NCBI RefSeq assembly: GCF_014493765.1
Contig: NZ_JACTVJ010000005.1
Coordinates: 310,001-374,000, forward strand
Length of the DNA: 64,000 nt
Direction of reading: 5' to 3'
DNA from: Streptomyces polyasparticus
Lineage (GTDB): Bacteria; Actinomycetota; Actinomycetes; Streptomycetales; Streptomycetaceae
Below are positions 7,675 to 17,657 of this stretch, one piece after another (position 1 is the first letter of the stretch; the number at the start of each line of letters is the position of its first letter). Position numbers and translations under genes: made by a program. The notes under the pieces were generated by a model. The model ran no database searches and was not told the DNA's origin. It saw only the letters and a program-made list of their open reading frames with translations.

Positions 7675-10600
7675 CTAGTACCGCGTGGTGAGCCAGAACA
7701 TCCGGAACTGGGTCTTGTCACCCCTTCCCGGGAACTTCTTGCCGCCCAGGTTCAGCGTCTGGTTGACGAGTGGCTCACACACGCCCTTGCACACGTTGCG
7801 CGAGGTGCCGCCGTAGATGACCTCGTAGTCCGAGTTCTTCTTCACCCAGTTGAACACGGCTTCCTCGGCGTGCTCGTAGGCCTGCTTGCCCTTCGGTGTG
7901 AAGCGGCCGGGGACCGGCTGGCCCTGGATGAACTCCTCGCCCTTCTTGAGGACGTTCTGGCCGATCTCGGAGATGTTCTTGCCGCCGGCGAGTGCCACCT
8001 TCTCGCTGATCTCGCCCGTGATCTTGTTCCGCACACCGATCACGGTGACCGTCGAGTAGTCGTGGCCCTTGCCCCACTGCTTCTTGAGGTCGTCCGCGCG
8101 CTTCTGCGCGGCGATCGCCTCGTTCTCATAGCCACAGTTGTGAACGAGAACAGCGGTGTGGCCAGCGCCCACGTAGTACGTGTGGACGCCCTCGACCGAC
8201 AGGTTGTAGACGCGCTCCGTACGGTGCGCTGTGTCGATCGCGGTGATCTGGACCCAGGTACCGGCGGAGGTCTGCAGCCACATGCCGGACTTGAGGTCCC
8301 CGGCCTCGACCCACCGGCCGAAGTCCGGCAGCCAGTACAGGTGAGCGGCCGTCGAGGTGATCTCGACCGGCTTGGCCTCGCCGTCCTTGCCGTCACGGTC
8401 GACGGTCAGGGTGACGAGGGCCTTCTCGCCCTTGTGGCTGCGGGCGTTGGTGACGTACCGGGGCTCGGTCGCACCGGTCTCCGGGTCGGTGGCCACGACC
8501 TGGTCGCCGACCTTCAGCTTCTCGATGGCCGTGGTGCTGCCGTCCGGCAGGACGACCTGCGTACCGGGCACGAAGCTGTTGGTCTTGCAGGTCTTCGCAT
8601 CGGGCTTGTCCGGCGACTTCGTCGTCGGCGCGTCCGCTCCGTCGGCCTTGCGGGCGTCGTTCGCCGTGTCCGCGGCGTCACCGGCGTTGTCGACCGCCTT
8701 GCGGGTGTCGTTGGCGGTGTCGGCCGCCTCGATGCCCTTGGCGGCGTACTTGCCGGCCTTGACCGCCGTCGCCCCGTAGCCCACCAGCGGGATCGCCGAG
8801 GCGAGCGAGAGTGCGGCGTCGGCGTAGTTGCCCTCGGCCGCGTACCAGATGCCGTTGGCGACGTCCGCGACCTCGCCGACGACCGGGATCAGGCCGACCA
8901 CGTCGAGCGCGGCGTGTCCGATGTCGGAGAGCGAGAGCCCGAACAGGTGCCCGTCGAGCTCGACGAAGCTGACCGGGTTGCCGCCCGCGAACGCGTACCG
9001 GTTACCGGTGAACGGGTCGGTGGCCAGGGACATGTCGGCGAGCGCGCCGCTGTACGAGTCCCGGGTCAGGAAGCGGTTCAGCCCCGGGTCGTAATTGCGG
9101 AAGCCCATGTCGTACGTGCCCGAAGCACCGTCGTAGCGCGAGGAGTTGAAGCGGAACGCGTTGTACGAGTCCTGCCCCGCGCCGCCGGAGCCCGGCTTGT
9201 CCGCACCGGTCATCTGCGACGCGTCGTCACTGCCGTAGGCCGTGTAGCCGTACGTGGCGCGGGTCTTGCCGTCCTCCTTGGTGATCGCCTCGACATCGCC
9301 GCGCGGACTGGTGACGTACTGCGAGACCTCCTTGGTGCCGTCCTTGTGCTTGATCTGCGTGGCGCGCTGACCGCCGGCCACGTACTGGTAGTCCTTGTCG
9401 GCCTTGCCGTCCACGGTCTCGCGAAGGAGCGTGGTGTCGAGACCGAGGTAGGTGAACGCGGTCGTCTTGCCCGTCTCGCCCGTCGTGGTCTGGGAGACCG
9501 TCCGGTCGAAGGGGTCGAAGACATAGCTCGTGGTCTGCGCCGTGGCACCGACACCCGAGCGCACCTTCACCGTGCGGTCGAAGCCGTCGTACGTGTACTT
9601 CTCGGCCGTCTGGCCACCGGTGCTGACCGTGTCGAGCCGGCCCAGCGGATCGTAGTTGTAGGTGGACGTGGCACCCTGCGACGACGCCGAAAGGAGCCGG
9701 TTGCGGTCGTAGCGCTGGGTGGTGCTGATGCCGTCGACCGTCTGCTCGACGATGTTGCTGTTGCGGTCGTAGCGGTACTCCTCGGTCGCCGGGGCGTCGC
9801 CCGCCTTGCCGACCTTGGTGATGCGGTCCTGCGGGTCGTAGGTGAAGGAGTACGTGTTGTTGATGTAGGCCGAGTTGTCGTCGGCGTTCATCAGCTTCAG
9901 GACGTCCTTGGAGCGGTGCCCGTTGGGCGAGTACTCCAGGTCGTGCTGGGCGACGACCGTACCGCCCGAGGTCTTCTCCAGCGACTGCTGGACCGAACCG
10001 TCGGGGTAGTACTTCATGTCGAGCGTGTTGCCGTTGGGCTTGGTCTGCTTCAGGAGCTGACCGCGCCCGGTGTAGGTCATCGAGGTGATCTGCTGATTGC
10101 CCGCGGTGGGCGAATCGGCGTTGGTCACCTTCTTGACCAGGTCGCGCTCGTCGTACTCGATCTTCGACCAGGTCAGATCGTGGGTCGACGTGAGCGGGTT
10201 GCCGTTCTCGTCGTAGGTCAGCGCGGTGGTGTTCTTGACCGTGCCGGCCGCGATCTCCTCGACCGTCCTGATCCGGTTCAGACCGTCGTACGCGATCTTG
10301 TACGTGTCGATCTTCGCGCCCGGCGAGAGGTCACGGACCTCGGTCTTGTTGCCGTTCGCGTTGTACTTGTAGGTGAAGTCCTTCTTCTCCGTGTCCGTCT
10401 CGGCGGAGTTGGAGCGGACCAGCTTCACCGAGTCGGCCAGGACCGTCCCGTTCGCCTTGTCGGTCAGCGTGACCTTCTGCGGACCGTCCTCGACGAACGC
10501 GTAGCTGCCGAGTGATATCCACTCGCCCGCGCGCTGGGTCTGGTCGACCGTCTTCGTCGCGCTGCCGCCGTCGTGATCGACCTTGAAGGAGGCGTCACTC

Positions 10601-13600
10601 GCGGCCCCGGTCATCTTCGGGTGCCGTACGAAGACCTCGTACGTGCCGTTCTGCGGGATGTTCAGCTGCCACGACAGCGAGGAGCTGCCGTCACCCGCAG
10701 GGTGCGAGTAGGTGTCGTAGCCGTACTGCTGCTCGGCCTGTGTCCGCGCCCAGTTGCCCTGGAGCGCGGTGTTGTTGAAGTCCGAGCTGTCGACGAGGAC
10801 GACCTGCTTGCCGACGGGCACACCGTCGTCCGAGCGGGCCTTCTCGTTGCCCGACAGGTAGTAGTCCCAGGTCATGGTGCGCTGCTGGGAGCCGCCCGCC
10901 GAGGTGAGCGTGTTCTTCGTCTGCTGGCCGAGCTTGTTGTAGGCGTAGGCCGTGGTGATGTCCCACGGGTCCTTGGACGTCTCGGTCCAGCCGTTGTCGT
11001 AGTACGTGTACTCGGTGACGTTGCGGACGGTCTGGCCCTCGGACGGGGGCGCGGAGACCGACTGCAGGTTGCCGACGGAGTCGTAGTTGTAGAACACCGA
11101 GTCCGGCGTGGCATACGTCGAGTCGTCCTTGTCGAAGGCGGAGCGCTCCTCCTTCACCCGGTTCAGCTCGTCGTAGACCGTCTCCGACGTGAAGTCCGTC
11201 GCGTCGTCGGTGGTTTCGACACCGCGCGGAGTGATCGTCTTCGTACGGTTGCCGACCTGGTCGTACTCGTACTTGGTGGTGCGGTAGGTGATGGCGCCGG
11301 AGCCGTCCTCCTTGGCCGGCACCTTGGCCTCCACCAGGGCGCCGCGCTCGTCGTACGTGGCGAGCGACTCGTTGCCCTCCGCGTCGGTCGAGCCGACCTG
11401 GAGACCGTCCTTGTCGTAGCGGACCGAGGTGGCCCACTCCAGAGCGTCGACGGTGCGCTTGGCACGGTGGTTGAGGTCGTACTCGTAGCGCGTGGTGTAG
11501 TCGTCGGGGTCCGCGCTGGCGTTCTTGCGCGGGTCGACGACCTTGACGACGTTGCCGACGTTGTCGTACGTCACCGTCGCCTTGTTGCCCTCGGCGTCCA
11601 CCATCTCGACCGGCTGGTAGACCGCGTCGTAGACGGTGGTGGCGGTGAAGTCGCCTTCCTCGGGCGTCAGATTGCCCTGCGGACCGGTGACCTTGACGAT
11701 GTTGCCGACCTTGTCGAACGCCGTGGTCGTCTTACGCCCCGGGTCGGTGGCCTCGTCACCCGGATCGACCGTCTCGATCTTCTGGTCGGCCTTGTCGAAG
11801 ACCGAGCTGGACACCGCTCCGTTCGGCGCCGTGACCTTGGTGATGTTGTCGTTGGCGTCGTAGACGGGTGCGGGCGTGACGACGAAGTCGTTCTCCGCCT
11901 GCTTGACGGGCTCCTTCTTCTCCAGGGGCCGGCCGAAGGCGTCGTAGGCCTGGGTGACCTTGGCGCCCTTGGCGTTGACGACTTCGGTGACATTGCCGCG
12001 GATGTCGTACGCGAAGTGCGAGTCGTGGCCCGCCGGGTCCTTGATGGTCCTCGGGTAGCCGACCGCCTCGAACTCGCTGTAGTGCGTGGCGTTCCCGTTG
12101 GCGTCCGTCTCCTTGACGACCTGGCCGTACGCGTCGTACTCGGTGCGCGAGGTGTAGTCGCCCTCGGTCGCCGTGGCGACACCCTTCGGGTCGGTGACCG
12201 ACGTCAGGTTGCCCTTGGCGTCATAGCCGAACCGGTAGGTGCGGCCCTCCGGGGACTTCTTCTCGAAGAGGTCCCCGATGTGGCCGTCGAGTCCGAAGGA
12301 GTAGGTGAAGGTCTTCGCCGCGGTGCCGTTCTTGTTGGCCTCGGCGTCCTTCTGCTCCAGCGGGTAGCCGGTCTTCGGGTCGTACTTCCAAGTGGTGACG
12401 GCGCCGTTGGCCTCCTCAAGGCGCGTCACGTTGTTGTCCGTGTCCCAGGCCATCTTGGTGGTCTCGGACTTGGAGTTGGTCATCGCGGTCGCCCGGCCGT
12501 AGCCGTCGATCACGTACTCGCTCGTGTGGTTCTCGGCGTCGGTGACCTTGGTGTTGACGACCGAGCCCGAGGTGCCGTCCGGGTCCGCGTAGACGTAGCC
12601 GGTCGTCCCGCCGAGGCGGTCCGTCAGGGTCTGCGTGTTCCAGTGGAACTTCGGATCGTCGCCCTCGCTCGGGTAGTAGTAGTCGAGCGAGGTGGAGTTG
12701 CCGCGCGGGTCGGTGACCTTGACCAGCTTGGCGTTCTTGTTGCCCTGCTCCATGTCGTACGTGAAGCCGAACACCTTGGGCTGGGACGAGCCCGCGCCGT
12801 CGGTGAGCTTCGTGAGCAGGCCCTGGTCGGAGTACTCGAAGGAGACCTTGCGGCCCGAGATGTCCGTCATCGACTTGACGTGGTCGATGATCTTCGGGCT
12901 GTTGGTGTCGGCCTTCGTGTAGTACTCGACCGTCAGCGACTGGCGCCGCGCCGGGTCCTCGATGTACGTGAGGAACTTGACCGGCTTGTTGTTCGACTTG
13001 CGCTCGGCGTACGTGTACGTCTGCGTGTTGCCGTTCTTGTCGACGATCGACGTCAGATAGCCGTCGCAGTCGAAGAAGAACTGGCTGCGGTCCGGGCGGG
13101 TCAGCGACCAGGCACGCGGGTCGCCGTCCGAGCTCGGCTTGCAGTCCACGGCGGTGTTCTGCCGCAGCAGGTAGTGCACGCCCGCCGGGGCCCGCCAACT
13201 GCCGTCGTCCTGCTTGCGGAAGACGTGCGCCGTGCCGTCACCGTCGGGGAGGGTGACCTCCGTCGGGTTGGGGTTCGGGTGGAAGTCGAGCGCGGCACCG
13301 AGCCTGAGCGGCATCGCGAGCTGCGCCGACCAGCCGTGGCCGAGCACCGTGTCGGAGGTGTCCTGCGTGTTGTACGCGAACCGGGCGAAGGTGGAGACAC
13401 CGCGGCCCGGGTTGGAGAACGCGTTGTACTGCCAGACCGTGTTGCCCGCGTACAGGTTCGTCATCAGCGACGAGCCCGCACCCGTGTTCTTGCCCGCGTA
13501 CGAGTAGAACTTCTCCAGACCCAGCTGGTTGGAGGTCGGGTCCTCGGTCCGCACGTTCTGCGCGAGCGGCGCGATGCTCTCCGAAGCGGACAGCCACGTG

Positions 13601-16600
13601 TTGTTCGCGGTGTTCTTCAGGTCCCACTTCAGGACGTACTCGAGGCGCTTGTTGCCCGAGTCCGAGTTGATGGGCGCCTTGAGCTTCGCCGGGACGGTGA
13701 TGGAGTCACCGGGCAGCACCTCGGTGGCGAGCGGGGTCGCCAGCTGGTTGCCGCCGGTGGTGGCGTCCGTGCCGTCGGGCAGCGACCAGGTGTAGGACAG
13801 GGAGCGCGTCCCGGCCGGCCAGGTCGCGGTCGTGGTGTTCGTCAGTGTGACGTCCACCGTGTACTCGTCACCGGGAATCATCCGCGCCGGGGTGTACGGC
13901 GCGAAGTACGTGCTCTCCGTCGACTTGGACAGATACGTGACGACCAGCTGCGGACGCAGCTCGGACTCCTCGGCCTCCGAGGACAGGAACATGGTGCGTT
14001 CCTGCGGGCCCGCGGCCGACTCGTCCTTCAGGCGTACGGCGACACCGTGGTTGCTCGTCGGGTCCGAGATCCACTTCTGGGCCAGGGAGGTCAGCGACCA
14101 GCTCTGGCGCGCCGGGTCGTTGGTGACGGTGCCGACCGTGTCGGAGACGGCCGGGTCCATGTCACCGCCCGCCGCGGTCCAGTTGGTGGTGGCGTTCGCC
14201 TTGGTCCAGCTGGCGGAGGTCTCGTCGAAGTCGCGGGTCAGACCGCGTGCCTCGTAGACCGCGCCGTTCGTGCCCGTCGTGGTGGTGAAGCCCCACATGT
14301 CGAGCTGGGCGTCGAGGACGCGTGCGCTCGCCGGGATGTTCTCGGTGCCCGGGAAGTCGAGCAGCGCCCGAGTGGTCCCGTACGTACCGGAGTTGTTGCC
14401 GACCGACAGCCAGGGCCGCTCCACACCGGAGTCGGAGATGGTGTCGTGGCCGGTGGCGGGCTGCGCGGAGGACAGGGTGGTGTCGCTCTGTCCGCTCTGC
14501 AGCACGACGGTGGTGCGGCCGGCCTTGGGAAGCCGTACGAGCTGCGTGGTGGACGGCAGTACCCGGCCGTCCTTCAGCTTGACCGCGACCATGTAGTAGT
14601 AGGCGTTGCCGAACGGGTCGGCGGAGTCCGCCGGTGTCGGCGTGGCCGTGGTGTCCGTGAACGCCCGCAGCTCCTTGGCGACCGGCGAGACCAGGGTCTG
14701 GTACGACGGCGTGAAGTGCTGGTACACGCTGCGGTGCACCTGGTACTCGACGATGTCGTCGCCGGTGTTCGCGGCCGACGGGTCCGTGTACGCGGGCCAG
14801 TTCAGCTCGGCGCCCGTGGAGTGCACGGTGCGCGGCGGGTTCACGTCCACGCCCTGCGTGCCGTAAGTGAGCACGAGCTTGGGGTAGTTGGCGATCTCGC
14901 CCTTGTACGCGTACTCGGCGGCCTCGTAGCGAGGACCGCCCTTGGGCGCGGTGGCGGACTCGTCGGAGGCCTTCACCACGAAGCCGTTGTTGGCGTAGGT
15001 GCCGTCGAGCCACTGCTGCACGGTCTTGGTGACCGGGAAGCTGTGCCAGGTGTTGGCCTCGTCGGCGCGCTTGGTGACCACGCCGCCCTTGGTGAAGCGG
15101 ACGGAGTCCGCGAGGACGGCGGTCGAGGTGGACGCGGGACCGTCGCCGAGGACGACCTTGCCGGCCGTGCCCGCCTTGAACGGGTGCGAGCCGAGCGTCT
15201 TCCACTCGCCCTCGCTGCCCGCCTGCTGGTTGACGGAGTACGCCTTGCTGCCGCCGTTGAAGTTCACCGTGTACGGGGCGTTGGTGGCGCGGTCCGAGGC
15301 CGGGACGTAGTGCACGTCGACCTGGTAGGTGCCGTCCTCGGGGAGGTTCGGCTGCCAGGAGTAGGTGTCGCCGGCGGTGGCGTCCTTGTTGTAGCGGTAG
15401 TCCAGGCCCGTCGCGTACTGGGTGTACGCGGTGTTGCCCGAGGTGGGCCAGGCGCCCTGCGCGGCCGTGGTGCCCGCGTCACCGTCGTCGACGAGGACGG
15501 AGGTGCCGGACAGCTCGCCGGTGAGGTCCTTGGCGTTGTTCCAGGTCGCGCCGGTCTCGGTCCAGGCTCCGGTGGCGCGGTGCGCCTCCAGGACCACCTC
15601 GTCCGAGGACGTGGTGTGCGTCTGGTCGTAGTAGAGCTTCAGCTCGGCGTTGTCGAGCTTGGTCCCGGCGGGGATCCCGGACAGGCCGAAGCGCAGCAGC
15701 GCGCGGCTCGAACCCGTCGACGTATTGCCGACGGAAAGGCGCCAGCTGCCGTCGTAATTGTCCGCCGGACCGTCCGAGGAGATCATGACGTCCTCGGACT
15801 GCGACGGGGTCGGCGCGATGGTGATGGTCGGGTCGACCGTCACCGGGTACTGGCGCGCGGGTGCCGTCAGCCACTTGGCGTCGGGCTTCAGACTCACCGC
15901 GTACGAACCGTCCTTGCCGGTCAGCTTCTGCTGTACGGCGTCGGAGGACTTGGTCCCGTAAGGGGCTGAGGCGTCCTTCTTCGAATCCGTCATGAACGGG
16001 GCGGGGATGATCAGTTCGGGCCGCTCGGGCCCGGCACCCTCGCTGTACAGCGCGATGCTGCCGTTCTTCTGCGCCTCGGCCCGCAGGCCGTGGGTGTCGA
16101 GCGTGAACTCGTACACCGGAGCGGTCGCAGGACGCTCCCGCAGGACGATGCCTTCCTTCACGCTGCCGTTGCCGACGGTGTACGTGAGGTCGGCGCCTTC
16201 ACCGAAGGCGTTCTTGTACGTGACGGTGTTGCCGTCGGTCACCGGGGTGAGCTTGCCGGCGCTCGCGTCCTTGAGCCCGAGGGACACCCAGTGGCCCTGG
16301 TCGAGCTCGTAGCGCACCAGCTCGCCGGGGCGCGAACCGAAGTACGTGCGGGCGAGGTTGGTGGTGTTGGCCGCCTCGAAACCCTTGCGGCCGGTGTCGG
16401 TGACCGCGGTGTCGATGGCCTTCCAGGTGCGCTCCTTGCCCCGGCCCGTGGGGTACGCGTCGGGTACGGCGGAGACCTCGGACTGGATCCGTCCGTCGGC
16501 CAGCTGCCAGTAGCGGGCGTGCGGGGTGCGGCGCTCCTTGAGCTCCTTGACCCGCTTGGGCTTGGCGGCGGCCTTGCCCTTGGGGAGGCGCTCATTGGCG

Positions 16601-16800
16601 GTGACATCGGTGTCGGGGAGGCTCGGCGGCTCGGCCGGCTCCCGTTCGTCCTCCGTCAGGCCGAGGAAGTTCTTGATGCCGGCTGCCAGCCGCCGGGTGT
16701 CCGGCGGCTGTGCGAACGCGGGTGTCGCGGGCGCGAGGGCGGTGACCACCGCCAGCGCCACCGTGGTGGCCAGGAGCCGTCTGGCTCTCGGTCTGTACAT
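7675..16800 (-). CDS. Giant RHS/YD-repeat polymorphic toxin with Hint domain and deaminase-like C-terminal toxin
   Basis: 3041 residues. The ATG at 16800 has GAAGGGA upstream and opens a signal peptide ending at PAFAQ (about residue 31); a longer in-frame start is ignored. Order of parts: DNRLRE-type stalk domain (~335-420), golvesin-C-like sandwich (~450-575), second DNRLRE-like domain (~770-955), YD/RHS repeats (~1170-2585) interrupted by a second golvesin-like insert (~2005-2130), RHS core end RFLTRDSYSG (~2575), a hydrophobic pre-toxin segment (~2625-2675), an intein-like Hint domain from Cys2738 (CKTNSFVPGT) to His2887-Asn2888-Cys2889, and a ~153-residue tip. The tip carries His2977-Ala-Glu and Cys3004-x3-Cys3008, like a zinc cytidine-deaminase fold. 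RHS shells encapsulate toxins, and Hint domains can release them by self-cleavage. No same-strand immunity gene follows directly. Confidence 0.9.
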   Translation of the reverse strand: MYRPRARRLLATTVALAVVTALAPATPAFAQPPDTRRLAAGIKNFLGLTEDEREPAEPPSLPDTDVTANERLPKGKAAAKPKRVKELKERRTPHARYWQLADGRIQSEVSAVPDAYPTGRGKERTWKAIDTAVTDTGRKGFEAANTTNLARTYFGSRPGELVRYELDQGHWVSLGLKDASAGKLTPVTDGNTVTYKNAFGEGADLTYTVGNGSVKEGIVLRERPATAPVYEFTLDTHGLRAEAQKNGSIALYSEGAGPERPELIIPAPFMTDSKKDASAPYGTKSSDAVQQKLTGKDGSYAVSLKPDAKWLTAPARQYPVTVDPTITIAPTPSQSEDVMISSDGPADNYDGSWRLSVGNTSTGSSRALLRFGLSGIPAGTKLDNAELKLYYDQTHTTSSDEVVLEAHRATGAWTETGATWNNAKDLTGELSGTSVLVDDGDAGTTAAQGAWPTSGNTAYTQYATGLDYRYNKDATAGDTYSWQPNLPEDGTYQVDVHYVPASDRATNAPYTVNFNGGSKAYSVNQQAGSEGEWKTLGSHPFKAGTAGKVVLGDGPASTSTAVLADSVRFTKGGVVTKRADEANTWHSFPVTKTVQQWLDGTYANNGFVVKASDESATAPKGGPRYEAAEYAYKGEIANYPKLVLTYGTQGVDVNPPRTVHSTGAELNWPAYTDPSAANTGDDIVEYQVHRSVYQHFTPSYQTLVSPVAKELRAFTDTTATPTPADSADPFGNAYYYMVAVKLKDGRVLPSTTQLVRLPKAGRTTVVLQSGQSDTTLSSAQPATGHDTISDSGVERPWLSVGNNSGTYGTTRALLDFPGTENIPASARVLDAQLDMWGFTTTTGTNGAVYEARGLTRDFDETSASWTKANATTNWTAAGGDMDPAVSDTVGTVTNDPARQSWSLTSLAQKWISDPTSNHGVAVRLKDESAAGPQERTMFLSSEAEESELRPQLVVTYLSKSTESTYFAPYTPARMIPGDEYTVDVTLTNTTTATWPAGTRSLSYTWSLPDGTDATTGGNQLATPLATEVLPGDSITVPAKLKAPINSDSGNKRLEYVLKWDLKNTANNTWLSASESIAPLAQNVRTEDPTSNQLGLEKFYSYAGKNTGAGSSLMTNLYAGNTVWQYNAFSNPGRGVSTFARFAYNTQDTSDTVLGHGWSAQLAMPLRLGAALDFHPNPNPTEVTLPDGDGTAHVFRKQDDGSWRAPAGVHYLLRQNTAVDCKPSSDGDPRAWSLTRPDRSQFFFDCDGYLTSIVDKNGNTQTYTYAERKSNNKPVKFLTYIEDPARRQSLTVEYYTKADTNSPKIIDHVKSMTDISGRKVSFEYSDQGLLTKLTDGAGSSQPKVFGFTYDMEQGNKNAKLVKVTDPRGNSTSLDYYYPSEGDDPKFHWNTQTLTDRLGGTTGYVYADPDGTSGSVVNTKVTDAENHTSEYVIDGYGRATAMTNSKSETTKMAWDTDNNVTRLEEANGAVTTWKYDPKTGYPLEQKDAEANKNGTAAKTFTYSFGLDGHIGDLFEKKSPEGRTYRFGYDAKGNLTSVTDPKGVATATEGDYTSRTEYDAYGQVVKETDANGNATHYSEFEAVGYPRTIKDPAGHDSHFAYDIRGNVTEVVNAKGAKVTQAYDAFGRPLEKKEPVKQAENDFVVTPAPVYDANDNITKVTAPNGAVSSSVFDKADQKIETVDPGDEATDPGRKTTTAFDKVGNIVKVTGPQGNLTPEEGDFTATTVYDAVYQPVEMVDAEGNKATVTYDNVGNVVKVVDPRKNASADPDDYTTRYEYDLNHRAKRTVDALEWATSVRYDKDGLQVGSTDAEGNESLATYDERGALVEAKVPAKEDGSGAITYRTTKYEYDQVGNRTKTITPRGVETTDDATDFTSETVYDELNRVKEERSAFDKDDSTYATPDSVFYNYDSVGNLQSVSAPPSEGQTVRNVTEYTYYDNGWTETSKDPWDITTAYAYNKLGQQTKNTLTSAGGSQQRTMTWDYYLSGNEKARSDDGVPVGKQVVLVDSSDFNNTALQGNWARTQAEQQYGYDTYSHPAGDGSSSLSWQLNIPQNGTYEVFVRHPKMTGAASDASFKVDHDGGSATKTVDQTQRAGEWISLGSYAFVEDGPQKVTLTDKANGTVLADSVKLVRSNSAETDTEKKDFTYKYNANGNKTEVRDLSPGAKIDTYKIAYDGLNRIRTVEEIAAGTVKNTTALTYDENGNPLTSTHDLTWSKIEYDERDLVKKVTNADSPTAGNQQITSMTYTGRGQLLKQTKPNGNTLDMKYYPDGSVQQSLEKTSGGTVVAQHDLEYSPNGHRSKDVLKLMNADDNSAYINNTYSFTYDPQDRITKVGKAGDAPATEEYRYDRNSNIVEQTVDGISTTQRYDRNRLLSASSQGATSTYNYDPLGRLDTVSTGGQTAEKYTYDGFDRTVKVRSGVGATAQTTSYVFDPFDRTVSQTTTGETGKTTAFTYLGLDTTLLRETVDGKADKDYQYVAGGQRATQIKHKDGTKEVSQYVTSPRGDVEAITKEDGKTRATYGYTAYGSDDASQMTGADKPGSGGAGQDSYNAFRFNSSRYDGASGTYDMGFRNYDPGLNRFLTRDSYSGALADMSLATDPFTGNRYAFAGGNPVSFVELDGHLFGLSLSDIGHAALDVVGLIPVVGEVADVANGIWYAAEGNYADAALSLASAIPLVGYGATAVKAGKYAAKGIEAADTANDTRKAVDNAGDAADTANDARKADGADAPTTKSPDKPDAKTCKTNSFVPGTQVVLPDGSTTAIEKLKVGDQVVATDPETGATEPRYVTNARSHKGEKALVTLTVDRDGKDGEAKPVEITSTAAHLYWLPDFGRWVEAGDLKSGMWLQTSAGTWVQITAIDTAHRTERVYNLSVEGVHTYYVGAGHTAVLVHNCGYENEAIAAQKRADDLKKQWGKGHDYSTVTVIGVRNKITGEISEKVALAGGKNISEIGQNVLKKGEEFIQGQPVPGRFTPKGKQAYEHAEEAVFNWVKKNSDYEVIYGGTSRNVCKGVCEPLVNQTLNLGGKKFPGRGDKTQFRMFWLTTRY

Positions 16801-17075
16801 CGGTTTCCCTTCGCGAAGGAACCAAGTCCCAACCGCCGAATCGCAGTTGGGGGCGGAATCTTCTACACCGATGCGATATGCACATGTCAAACGTTCGGCG
16901 ATAAGACGCACGCGGCGTCAAAGTCCGTAAAAACAGGGTGAATTGGGGACGGAATCCGGCCACGACCGACACATGCCGTATTCGTCCGACACCTTGACAT
17001 GCACCAGCCGATGGCTCTTGGATCTGGCCTCGTCGCACCGGCTCCGGGCCGTGCCGCCCGATACGGAGAGACGCC

Positions 17076-17576
17076 ATGACGAATGCAACCGATGAACAGG
17101 CCGAGCAGCAGGTGGACTCGGCACACCCGCCGGCGGCCGGATCCCCCGTGGCGCGGCGCTCGCCGGCCGACCGCCCCGGCCTCGTGGCGGCCGTGGTGGC
17201 CTTCGCGCTGTGCGCCGGGCTCATCGCCTACGGCGCTCTGCGGGGCGAGAAGAGCGACCCGCCCGCCAAGGTGCCGACCGCCGCGGTGACCTACGAGGTG
17301 ACCGGCGAAGGCCGGGTGGACATCACCTACCAGGGGGCGAGCGAGAAGGGCACGGGCGAGAGCGTGACCCGGGCCGAGCTGCCCTGGCGCAAGGAGATCC
17401 GGGTGCCGCTCGGCCGCACTCCGGTGGTCTCGGTGGTCCTCGGTCCGGACGGCGGCCACGCCAAGTGCGCGCTCGCGGTCAAGGGCCGCCATGTGCAGAG
17501 CGCCACGGCCGAGGGCGCGTACGGGCGGACCTCCTGCACGGGCGTGCTGCCCGCGCCGGAGCCCAGCGCGGACTGA
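17076..17576 (+). CDS. MmpS-like membrane-anchored protein
   Basis: 166 residues: a cytoplasmic N-terminus, one membrane helix (about residues 35-53, LVAAVVAFALCAGLIAYGAL), then an extracytoplasmic beta domain with VTYEVTGEGRVDITYQ, RAELPWRKEIRVPLG and two Cys that could pair. This is the pattern of the MmpS transport-accessory family. GGAGAG lies about 6 bp before ATG. MmpS proteins usually partner MmpL exporters, but no mmpL is nearby, so it is a solitary member here. It is divergent from the RHS toxin gene across about 275 bp and convergent with the TolB-like gene. Confidence 0.75.
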   Translation: MTNATDEQAEQQVDSAHPPAAGSPVARRSPADRPGLVAAVVAFALCAGLIAYGALRGEKSDPPAKVPTAAVTYEVTGEGRVDITYQGASEKGTGESVTRAELPWRKEIRVPLGRTPVVSVVLGPDGGHAKCALAVKGRHVQSATAEGAYGRTSCTGVLPAPEPSAD

Positions 17577-17600
17577 CCGGCCCGCGCACGGCGGGCCGGT
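17576..17600. terminator. Bidirectional hairpin terminator
   Basis: ACCGGCCCGC, a 5-base loop, then GCGGGCCGGT: perfect 10-bp arms between the convergent MmpS-like and TolB-like genes. Confidence 0.7.
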
Positions 17601-17657
17601 CGGTCCGGCTGCTTCCGCCGGGTCTGCGTCAGTGGCCCTCGCCCGGGCCCCAGCTGC

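Noticed and set aside
10573-15969. Open frame of about 5.4 kb on the + strand antisense to the RHS toxin (and another at 7870-10515)
   Set aside because: High-GC codon bias removes stops from the antisense frame. The translations are Arg/Val/Gly-rich low-complexity without family features, while the minus strand encodes clear RHS domains.
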